A DNA stretch of 5,280 nt, from contig CAZRSA010000172.1 in assembly GCA_964602525.1 (NCBI GenBank), positions 1 through 5,280 of the forward strand, in the 5' to 3' direction. How positions within the stretch are numbered: position 1 is the first letter of the stretch; the number at the start of each line of letters is the position of its first letter. Source of the DNA: Lentisalinibacter sp964602525 (GTDB lineage Bacteria; Pseudomonadota; Gammaproteobacteria; Steroidobacterales; Woeseiaceae). Made by a program: the position numbers and the translations under genes. Shown piece by piece: positions 1-5,129 of the stretch. Under the pieces are notes generated by a model that did not search any database, was not told where the DNA came from, and was given only the letters and a program-made list of their open reading frames with translations.

Positions 1-956
1 TCGATGCCGCCTGCGACCGCGCCCGCCTGGTGGGCCGGGTCCGCAGCCTGGTGCAGCTGCTCGGCTCGGGTGCGCTGCTGGCCGTCCTGATCGGCGGGGC
101 CGGTCGGCTGGACGCCGCGGACATGGTGGCCGCCCTGACCGTGGTCGCCTGGCTGACCACGCCCATCCGGGACCTCGGCCGGGTGTTCGAATACTGGCAG
201 GCGGCGGACGTGGCCCGCGAGCGTATCCGCGCCTTCCTGCGCTGGCCACGGCTGCCCCGCGGCGGCAGCGCCCGGCGACTGCGGCAGCCGGACGGCGAGC
301 TCCGCTACGAGGGCGTAGTCGCCTGTCCCGGCGCCGCGCCGCTGGACCTGTCGGTGGAGCCGGGCGGCGTCGTCGCCGTCACCGGCCCGAACGGCTGCGG
401 CAAGAGTTCGCTGCTGGCGGTCACCGCCCGCCTGCAGGAACCAGTGGCAGGCCGGGTGTCCCTCGGCGGCCAGGACCTCACCGGGGTGCGCAACCGGGAC
501 ATCCGCCGGCACGTGGCCATCGTCGGCCCGGACCTGCCGTTGATCCGCGGCTCGGTGCGCCGTAACGTGAGCTACCGCAGCCGCGGCATGACCCCGGAGG
601 CATTCCGCAGCCTGATGCGCCGCTGCCGCCTGGAGCACCTGCTGAAGGAGGGCGGTGATTCGCCGCAGCGCATCGCCGAGGCCGGCCTGAATCTTTCCAG
701 CGGCGAGCGCCAGCGGCTCGCCCTGGCACGTGCCCTGTGGCCGGAGCCGAGCGTGCTGCTGCTGGACGAGATCGATGCGCACCTCGACGCGGAGACGCTC
801 GGCGTCGTGCGCAACATCATCGCGGGCTTCTCCGGCACCGTCGTCGTCGTGACCCACGACCCGCGTCTGCTGGACGCCGCGGGCCGCGTGATCGAACTGG
901 CCGCGGACGGCTCGGTAGTCGCCGACCGGGCCCACGACGCCGCGGACGTCGCCTGA
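1..956 (+). CDS. ABC exporter half-transporter, C-terminal part (end of membrane domain plus ATP-binding domain), 5'-truncated by window edge
   Basis: The frame is already open at base 3, so the GTG at 30 is internal and the gene starts outside the window. Numbering from that GTG, residues 10-50 are hydrophobic and followed by a helix ending in ADVARERIRAFL, as at the end of an ABC-exporter membrane domain. The nucleotide-binding domain follows: Walker A GPNGCGKSS (119-127), signature LSSGERQ (222-228), Walker B LLLDE with catalytic Glu 247, D-loop HLD, and H-loop His 276 in VVVVTHD. By family knowledge it would be an inner-membrane half-transporter that dimerises and uses ATP to export a substrate, which cannot be told from this part. 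Oddities: the Q-loop position reads VGPDLPL where VPQD is usual, so the glutamine is missing, and no clear A-loop aromatic is seen. The stop lies 10 bp before the hydrolase gene, consistent with an operon. Family assignment is firm; substrate and partner are unknown. Confidence 0.9.
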   Translation, partial: DAACDRARLVGRVRSLVQLLGSGALLAVLIGGAGRLDAADMVAALTVVAWLTTPIRDLGRVFEYWQAADVARERIRAFLRWPRLPRGGSARRLRQPDGELRYEGVVACPGAAPLDLSVEPGGVVAVTGPNGCGKSSLLAVTARLQEPVAGRVSLGGQDLTGVRNRDIRRHVAIVGPDLPLIRGSVRRNVSYRSRGMTPEAFRSLMRRCRLEHLLKEGGDSPQRIAEAGLNLSSGERQRLALARALWPEPSVLLLDEIDAHLDAETLGVVRNIIAGFSGTVVVVTHDPRLLDAAGRVIELAADGSVVADRAHDAADVA

Positions 957-966
957 GCCGCCGGCG

Positions 967-1827
967 ATGAGCAGGGACACGGCCGGTGGCGGCCGCATCA
1001 CGAAACGCCGACTGGAGTGCAACCCCCGCACGCGCTATCTCCATTTACGACCGCGCCACACGGACCCCGCGCGGCTGCCGATGGTCTGCATCCACGGCAT
1101 CAGCCGTCACGCCCGGGGCCATCTGGAGGCCTTCATGCCCTGGGCCGAGCGCACCGGCACCGAGGTCATCGCGCCGTTGTACGACCGCAGGCGTTATCGG
1201 GGCTATCAGCGCCTGCGGTCCTCGAACCGGCACCTGAACGCGGCCGCCGCGCTCGACGCGATCCTCGCCGAGATGGTCGCCGACCGGCCGTGCCTGCTGT
1301 TCGGCTTCTCCGGCGGCGCCCAGTTCGCACACCGCTATGCGATGGTGCGGCCCGGCCGGGTGGCGAGGCTGGCCCTGGCGGCGGCCGGCTGGTACACGTT
1401 TCCTACCCCTGCCGCGAGCTTCCCCTATGGCCTGGCACCGGGGCGCCTGCCCGCCTCGCTGTCCATCCGCCGTACCGGTTTCCTGCAGCTGCCCAAGTGC
1501 GTGCTGGTGGGCGACCGGGACGTGGAGCGGGACGATTCGCTGCGCTCCAACCGGCGGCTCGACAGCCAGCAGGGCGACAACCGGCTCACGCGGGCCATGG
1601 CCTGGGTGGAGGCCGTGAACCGGGAGGCCCGCAAAGTGCCGCGCGCCCCGGCTTGCGAGTTCGTCGTCATGCCCGGTGTCGGCCACGACTGGGCCGAGTG
1701 CTACGCCGACGGCGCACTCGCCCGCCACGTCACCGACTTCTTCGAGGGCCTGCAGCCGCGGGCATCGGGACACTCCGACCCGCCGGACCGAGCATTGGCG
1801 GCGGCGGGTTCTACCGTCTTCGACTGA
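967..1827 (+). CDS. alpha/beta hydrolase fold protein
   Basis: This 286-residue protein has the order of motifs expected of an alpha/beta hydrolase: a first strand and oxyanion region VCIHGISRH (40-48), the nucleophile elbow GFSGG (113-117) with Ser 115, an acidic residue in VLVGDRDVERD (Asp 183 or Asp 185), and the catalytic His 240 in GVGHDW. It probably hydrolyses an ester, thioester or amide in the cytoplasm. No signal peptide is visible; the N-terminus is polar and basic. The substrate cannot be read from sequence. A cap-like segment lies around 141-175. The last 20 or so residues (from about 265) are Ala/Pro/Asp-rich and probably disordered. The ATG at 967 is 10 bp after the ABC stop, with only a poor Shine-Dalgarno sequence, suggesting translation coupled to the upstream gene. 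A start slightly further in is possible because residues 1-20 look non-conserved. Confidence 0.85.
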   Translation: MSRDTAGGGRITKRRLECNPRTRYLHLRPRHTDPARLPMVCIHGISRHARGHLEAFMPWAERTGTEVIAPLYDRRRYRGYQRLRSSNRHLNAAAALDAILAEMVADRPCLLFGFSGGAQFAHRYAMVRPGRVARLALAAAGWYTFPTPAASFPYGLAPGRLPASLSIRRTGFLQLPKCVLVGDRDVERDDSLRSNRRLDSQQGDNRLTRAMAWVEAVNREARKVPRAPACEFVVMPGVGHDWAECYADGALARHVTDFFEGLQPRASGHSDPPDRALAAAGSTVFD

Positions 1828-1831
1828 CCAT

Positions 1832-1837
1832 GGAGAG
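1832..1837 (+). promoter_or_regulatory. Ribosome binding site that decides the porin start
   Basis: GGAGAG lies a short distance before the ATG at 1842, with the GGAG core 6 bases from the start. The in-frame ATG at 1830 contains this site within its own codons and has no comparable site upstream. The start at 1842 also gives a clean signal peptide, so it is preferred. Confidence 0.6.
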
Positions 1838-1841
1838 AATC

Positions 1842-3002
1842 ATGCACACATTGAAGTGCCGGTCATTGCTGTTCGGTCTGCTGGCCGCCGCGCTGCCGGC
1901 GCTCGCCAGCGCGGCCGAGACCTCGTTCACGCTGGACGACGGCGCCGAGATCGAGTGGGATGGCGATCGTTACCTGCGCCTCGGCGGCCGCATCCACTAC
2001 GATGTGGCGCGCTACGACGATGACGTCACCCGGCTCGAGGACGACCAGGACTTCCGCCGTGCCCGCGCGATCCTGCGTGCCCGCTACGACGACTGGCAGT
2101 TCCGCGCGGACTACGACGTGGGCATCGTCGATGGCTGGCGCAATCTCTACGTGCGCTACCGGGGCTGGAGCCGCAAGCGTCTCACCATCGGCAACCAGGT
2201 GGCGCCGTTCTCCCTCGACGACCTGGTCAGCAGTAACGACCTCACGTCCATGGAGCGCTCGCTGGCCTCTGCGCTGAGCCCGGGCATGCTGACCGGCGTT
2301 TCGCTGCGGACCTGGGGCGACGACTGGAGCGCCACGGCGGGGGTATTCGGCGACGAACTGAGCGACCTGGACCGGCGCACCGTCGATGGCACCTCGGTGA
2401 TGGGCCGGGTGACGTGGGCGCCCATCCGCGAGAAGCGCCGGGTACTGCACCTCGGCCTGGCACAGGAATACCGCTCGGTGGACTCGAACGAGGAGGTGCG
2501 CATCCGGGCGCGTCCGGAGGCCAGGCTCACCGACGAGCGGCTGGTCAATACCGACCGGCTCCCCGGCGTGGACGCGCTGTGGACCACGGGGCTGGAGCTG
2601 ATGGGCATCCTGGACAACGTGCGGCTGCAGTCCGAATTCGTGCGCATGGGTCTCAGCGGCGGCCCCAACGAGGCCGACTTCACCGGCGGCTATGTGCAGG
2701 CCGGCTGGATCGTGACCGGCGAGCGCTACCGCTACAGCCGCTCCCGCGGCGTGCCCACCTCCGTGCGCCCGAAAGGCGACTGGGGCGCGCTGGAGCTGGC
2801 GGTCCGCTACAGCACCCTGGACCTCGAGGACGGCCCGGTGACCGGCGGCGAGCAGTCCCAGGTGACCGCCGCGGTATCGCTCTACCTCAACGAGAACCTG
2901 AGGGTCTCGGTGAACTACAGCCGCTACGATGCCGCGCCGAACCTGGACGGCATCGACGAGGACGGCTCCATCCTGATGTTCCGCTTCCAGGCGGCGTTGT
3001 AG
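1842..3002 (+). CDS. OprP/OprO-family outer-membrane porin (phosphate-selective-porin type)
   Basis: The 386-residue precursor begins with a typical Sec signal peptide: Lys/Arg at 5-7, a Leu/Ala-rich core at 9-22, and a likely cleavage after Ala-Ser-Ala at 22-24. The mature part alternates polar and aromatic/hydrophobic residues as in a beta-barrel. Features of the Porin_O_P family are visible: FRRARAILRARY (71-82), the block around GNQVAPFSLDDLVSSNDL and SMERSL (117-141), GGYVQAGWIVTGE (282-294), GALELAVRYSTLDLED (315-330), and a final strand pair near 343-385. Length suits a 16-stranded trimeric porin. Family members form anion channels, often for phosphate or polyphosphate, but many homologues are not phosphate-specific, so selectivity is left open. 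The mature N-terminal third is strongly acidic (for example YDDDVTRLEDDQDF). The protein ends in Leu instead of the usual terminal Phe. The gene starts 14 bp after the hydrolase stop, and its stop overlaps the next gene's ribosome binding site. No PHO-box-like repeat is visible upstream. Confidence 0.88.
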   Translation: MHTLKCRSLLFGLLAAALPALASAAETSFTLDDGAEIEWDGDRYLRLGGRIHYDVARYDDDVTRLEDDQDFRRARAILRARYDDWQFRADYDVGIVDGWRNLYVRYRGWSRKRLTIGNQVAPFSLDDLVSSNDLTSMERSLASALSPGMLTGVSLRTWGDDWSATAGVFGDELSDLDRRTVDGTSVMGRVTWAPIREKRRVLHLGLAQEYRSVDSNEEVRIRARPEARLTDERLVNTDRLPGVDALWTTGLELMGILDNVRLQSEFVRMGLSGGPNEADFTGGYVQAGWIVTGERYRYSRSRGVPTSVRPKGDWGALELAVRYSTLDLEDGPVTGGEQSQVTAAVSLYLNENLRVSVNYSRYDAAPNLDGIDEDGSILMFRFQAAL

Positions 3003-3006
3003 GAGG
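3001..3006 (+). promoter_or_regulatory. Strong Shine-Dalgarno sequence overlapping the porin stop codon
   Basis: The porin TAG stop (3000-3002) runs directly into AGGAGG, 6 bases before the hydroxylase ATG at 3013. This is a near-consensus site and suggests that ribosomes finishing the porin help initiate the hydroxylase (translational coupling). Confidence 0.75.
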
Positions 3007-3012
3007 GGCGCC

Positions 3013-3990
3013 ATGCAGTATTTCCGTCGAATCCTTGCCGACGTCGATCTCGCGCCCCTGCTCGCGGAGCTGGCGCGCCACGATGCCCTGTGGGCCGCAC
3101 AGCCGGGCCGCCAGCTCACGGCACCGGCACAGCGCCATACCAACGCCATACCGATCCGCGGGCTGCGCCGCTCGCGCATCCGCGGCCGCCGGCGCCGGGA
3201 CGTGCACGAGAGCCGCTACACTTCGATGTCCGCGGATTTCCCCGCCACCGTGGCGTTCATCGAGTCTTTCGCTGCCGAGCGCGAGGGCCGGCTCGGGCGT
3301 GCCCGCTATGCCCGGCTGCCGCCGGGCAAGACGGTGCTGCCCCACTCGGACCGGGGCGAGTACTATCGTTACCGGGACCGCTATCACCTGGTGATGCGCA
3401 GCGAACGGGGCAGCCCGCTGCGGGCCGGGGGCGAGACCGTGCGCATGCGCGAGGGCGAACTCTGGTGGTTCGACAACAAGGCGGTGCACGAGGCCCGTAA
3501 CGATTCGGCCTCCGACCGCATCCACCTCATCTTCGATCTGCTGCCGGCCGAGCGCCAGGTCGGCATCTGCGCGGACGACCCGCGTCGGGTCCTCGCGGCG
3601 GAGCGTGCGGCGCGGGAGGAACGGGCTGCGGCCGAGGTGGCGCGCGCCGTGTCGCTCTACCTCAGCGCCCGGGAGCACCCGGCGGAGTGGGCTTCCCTGC
3701 TGGACGAAGCGGGCCTGCGGCGTGCCGCGGAGGACAAGCCCATCGGCGCGCTGGCCCGGCTGCTGTGGCCGGAGCTGCGGTCCTCGCGCCGCACCCGCTA
3801 CGAGTCGGCCATCGGCTGGTCCCTGGGCCTGCTGGACATCGGCCGGATCGGACCGGACGGGGTCTCCGACGCGATCCGGGCCGCCGGCGGCCTCGACGCG
3901 GTCCACGAGTTGTGGCGGGGCGACCGGGATGCGGCGCTCTACGGCTTCGGGGCGGACGACGGCCCCGCTGGCGTATCCGCCGCCGGATAG
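3013..3990 (+). CDS. Aspartyl/asparaginyl beta-hydroxylase-domain protein (2-oxoglutarate/Fe(II) oxygenase) with extra C-terminal region
   Basis: Residues about 40-180 of this 325-residue protein match the Asp/Asn beta-hydroxylase fold. LPPGKTVLPHSDRGEYYRYR carries the HxD pair His 111/Asp 113, RDRYHLVM (121-128) follows, then GELWWFDNKAVHEARN with the second metal ligand His 159, and Arg 169 in DRIHLIFDLLP is placed to bind the 2-oxoglutarate carboxylate. An intact HxD...H triad predicts an active Fe(II)/2-oxoglutarate dioxygenase that hydroxylates a peptide or small molecule; the substrate is unknown. The protein lacks a signal peptide and should be cytoplasmic. Residues 49-64 are very Arg-rich. 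From about 185 to 310 there is a second, mostly helical region (Ala/Arg/Glu-rich at 190-215, then motifs around AEWASLLDEAGL and RYESAIGWSLGLL) that is not part of the oxygenase fold and that I do not recognise. The start at 3013 is supported by AGGAGG. It ends with tandem TAG stops. Confidence 0.85.
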   Translation: MQYFRRILADVDLAPLLAELARHDALWAAQPGRQLTAPAQRHTNAIPIRGLRRSRIRGRRRRDVHESRYTSMSADFPATVAFIESFAAEREGRLGRARYARLPPGKTVLPHSDRGEYYRYRDRYHLVMRSERGSPLRAGGETVRMREGELWWFDNKAVHEARNDSASDRIHLIFDLLPAERQVGICADDPRRVLAAERAAREERAAAEVARAVSLYLSAREHPAEWASLLDEAGLRRAAEDKPIGALARLLWPELRSSRRTRYESAIGWSLGLLDIGRIGPDGVSDAIRAAGGLDAVHELWRGDRDAALYGFGADDGPAGVSAAG

Positions 3991-3996
3991 TAGAAT
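3968..3996 (+). promoter_or_regulatory. Weak sigma70-like promoter candidate before the DUF4389 gene
   Basis: TAGAAT at 3991-3996 differs from the -10 consensus by one base. The hexamer 17 bp upstream (CTGGCG, 3968-3973) matches TTGACA at only three positions. It lies in the only gap above 15 bp in the operon and would put the transcription start inside the palindrome at 3996-4007. In such GC-rich DNA the match may be chance. Confidence 0.22.
3974..3989 (+). repeat. Small inverted repeat over the hydroxylase stop codon
   Basis: TATCCG and CGGATA form a perfect 6-bp stem around the 4-base loop CCGC. The stem includes the first two bases of the TAG stop codon. No T-run follows, so it is not a standard intrinsic terminator; it could slow ribosomes or protect an mRNA end, or be chance. 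Confidence 0.4.
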
Positions 3997-4007
3997 TCTC
4001 CGGAGAA
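3996..4007 (+). repeat. Perfect 12-bp palindrome upstream of the DUF4389 gene (possible operator)
   Basis: TTCTCCGGAGAA is identical to its own reverse complement. It sits between the hydroxylase stop codons and the ribosome binding site at 4009-4015, next to the promoter candidate. That position would suit a dimeric repressor site, but no known regulator motif is recognised. Confidence 0.45.
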
Positions 4008-4008
4008 C

Positions 4009-4015
4009 GGAGGAG
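4009..4015 (+). promoter_or_regulatory. Ribosome binding site of the DUF4389 gene
   Basis: GGAGGAG lies 5 bases before the ATG at 4021, a strong match that fixes this start. Confidence 0.7.
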
Positions 4016-4020
4016 CCGAC

Positions 4021-4329
4021 ATGAGCGACGAGAGCGACGAGAGCAGACGGGGGGGTGCTCCCCTGGAGGAGAACGTGAAGCGGCGGTCTACCTGGCTGCG
4101 GCTGTTCTTCATGCTGGTGATCGCCTTCCTCTACGGCGTCTCGCGCATCGTGGTGGGCGCCGTGGTGGTCATTCAGTTCTTCTGGGTGCTGTTCACCGCC
4201 GAGACCAACGACAACCTGAAGCGCTTCGGCCAGCAGCTGGCCACCTATACCTATCAGATCGTGCGTTACCTCACCTTCAACACCGAGGAGCGGCCCTTCC
4301 CGTTCGACCTGGACTGGCCGCAGGACTAG
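4021..4329 (+). CDS. DUF4389-family small inner-membrane protein
   Basis: This 102-residue protein matches the DUF4389 pattern well. A short polar N-terminus leads to RSTWLRLFFML (22-32), a long hydrophobic stretch (about 28-58, one long or two short membrane helices) ending FFWVLFTAETND, then the conserved tail with LKRFGQQLATYTYQIVRYLT (67-86) and FNTEERPFPFDLDW (87-99). Length is usual for the family. Its function is unknown; it is common in Gammaproteobacteria, often as a lone gene near unrelated ones. The N-terminus has a repeated Ser-Asp-Glu unit encoded by a 9-bp tandem repeat, followed by a run of seven G. An in-frame GTG at 4075 (residue 19) is preceded by GGAGGAG (4065-4071), though only 3 bases separate them; it would give a form starting just before the membrane segment. 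The gene ends 7 bp before the SDR start. Confidence 0.88.
   Translation: MSDESDESRRGGAPLEENVKRRSTWLRLFFMLVIAFLYGVSRIVVGAVVVIQFFWVLFTAETNDNLKRFGQQLATYTYQIVRYLTFNTEERPFPFDLDWPQD
4024..4041 (+). repeat. Two copies of a 9-bp tandem repeat in the DUF4389 5' coding end
   Basis: AGCGACGAG occurs twice in tandem and encodes Ser-Asp-Glu twice. Changes in copy number would keep the reading frame and only lengthen or shorten the acidic N-terminal tail. Confidence 0.6.
4049..4055 (+). repeat. Run of seven G inside the DUF4389 coding sequence
   Basis: The tract codes for part of Arg-Gly-Gly at residues 10-12. Losing one G would bring an in-frame TGA about ten codons later. Gaining one G would shift the rest of the gene into a frame that stays open to the TGA at 4338-4340, where it would overlap the SDR start codon. 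It is a possible site of slipped-strand variation, but short. Confidence 0.6.
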
Positions 4330-4336
4330 GCCGGGC

Positions 4337-5110
4337 GTGAGCCTCGAGTCCTTCTCCCTCGCCGGGCAGACGGTGCTGGTGACCGGCGCTGCCGGCGGCA
4401 TCGGTGCCGCCGTCGCGCTGCGCCTGGCCGAGGCCGGGGCCGGCGTCGTCGTCCACTACCACACCGCCTGCGAGCGCGCCGAGGCACTGGCCGCGCGTAT
4501 CCGGGAGACGGGCGGCGAGGCGGGCACCGTCGGCGCCGATCTCTCGAACGAGGAGGGCGTGCATGCCCTGCTCTCGGCGCTCGACGAGCGGGGCGGGCTG
4601 CCCGGCGGGCTGGTCAACATGGCGGCGCGCCAGGATGTCACCGCCTTCGCGGAGATCGGCGCGGCCGAATGGCGCGGACTCATGGCCACCAACCTGGACG
4701 GCGTGTTCCTGCTCACGCGTGAGTTCGCCGCCTGCTGGCAGGCGGCCGGGCGCGGCGGCGCGGTGGTCAACGTCGCCTCCATAGAGGGGCTGGACCCGGC
4801 GCCCGGCCATGCCCACTACGCGGCCAGCAAGGCGGGTCTGCTGATGCTGACCCGCTCGTGCGCGCTGGAGCTGGGCCCTGCGGGCATCCGGGTGAACGCG
4901 GTCTCGCCGGGGCTGATCGACCGCGCAGGCCTGGAGGAGAGCTGGCCGGAGGGCGTGGCCCGCTGGCGGGACAAGGTGCCGCTGGGCCGGCTCGGCACCG
5001 GCACGGACGTCGCCGATGCCATCGCCTATCTGCTGAGTCCGGCCGCCCGCTGGGTGAGCGGCGCCAACCTCGTCGTCGATGGCGGGATGAGCGCGGCGGC
5101 GCGCTGGTGA
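4337..5110 (+). CDS. Short-chain dehydrogenase/reductase (classical SDR, FabG-like)
   Basis: This 257-residue protein has the layout of classical SDRs: the cofactor glycine motif TGAAGGIG (16-23), an acidic residue after beta-strand 3 (ADLS, 67-70), Asn 119, and the catalytic Ser 148, Tyr 161 and Lys 165 (YAASK) with the usual 13-residue Ser-Tyr spacing. PG (191-192) and a C-terminal VDGG (247-250) follow. It should be a soluble tetrameric NAD(P)(H)-dependent oxidoreductase. HYHTACERAEAL after strand 2 has no acidic residue at the strand end, which favours NADP(H). The substrate cannot be told; this could be a general ketoreductase. The usual NNAG motif is NMAA (94-97), a deviation that may affect the fold around the cofactor but leaves the active-site residues intact. 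The start is GTG, 7 bp after the DUF4389 stop, with no clear Shine-Dalgarno sequence, so coupled translation is likely. Confidence 0.9.
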   Translation: MSLESFSLAGQTVLVTGAAGGIGAAVALRLAEAGAGVVVHYHTACERAEALAARIRETGGEAGTVGADLSNEEGVHALLSALDERGGLPGGLVNMAARQDVTAFAEIGAAEWRGLMATNLDGVFLLTREFAACWQAAGRGGAVVNVASIEGLDPAPGHAHYAASKAGLLMLTRSCALELGPAGIRVNAVSPGLIDRAGLEESWPEGVARWRDKVPLGRLGTGTDVADAIAYLLSPAARWVSGANLVVDGGMSAAARW

Positions 5111-5129
5111 CGCCGCCGCTCAGAGCGGC
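5089..5129. terminator. Hairpin-forming sequence between convergent genes (possible bidirectional terminator)
   Basis: Two alternative stems overlap the SDR and permease stop codons. One pairs GAGCG and GCGGCG (5089-5093, 5096-5101) with CGCCGCCGCTC (5111-5121), an 11-bp stem with a 2-base bulge and a 9-base loop. The other pairs GCCGCT (5115-5120) with AGCGGC (5124-5129) around a 3-base loop. Neither has a T-run on either strand, so it would be atypical as an intrinsic terminator. GC-rich repeats arise easily by chance here. Confidence 0.3.

Noticed and set aside
30..32. GTG at 30 as the true start of the ABC gene
   Set aside because: The frame is open to the window edge, and the protein from 30 would lack most of the membrane domain.
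1045..1773. - strand open frame opposite the hydrolase gene
   Set aside because: No motifs; the sense strand shows all catalytic motifs of an alpha/beta hydrolase.
1017..1841. In-frame extension of the porin reading frame far upstream (would give a 661-residue protein)
   Set aside because: It overlaps the alpha/beta hydrolase gene in another frame, has low-complexity Arg/Pro/Ala/Gly content, and would bury the clear signal peptide that starts at 1842.
1800..1845. PHO box or own promoter upstream of the porin
   Set aside because: Only 14 bp separate it from the hydrolase stop, and no CTGTCAT-like repeat or convincing -10/-35 pair is visible.
1863..3179. Long open frame on the - strand opposite the porin (438 codons)
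   Set aside because: Its translation is compositionally biased with no recognisable domain; it is the usual antisense frame that stays open in high-GC DNA.
3687..4340. + strand frame overlapping the hydroxylase end and the whole DUF4389 gene
   Set aside because: Arg/Gly/Ala-rich low-complexity translation; it is the shifted frame of two recognisable genes, of interest only as the frame reached by a +1 slip in the G tract.
2887..4401. Long open frame on the - strand opposite the hydroxylase and DUF4389 genes (504 codons)
   Set aside because: Both sense genes have family motifs and ribosome binding sites; the antisense product shows none.
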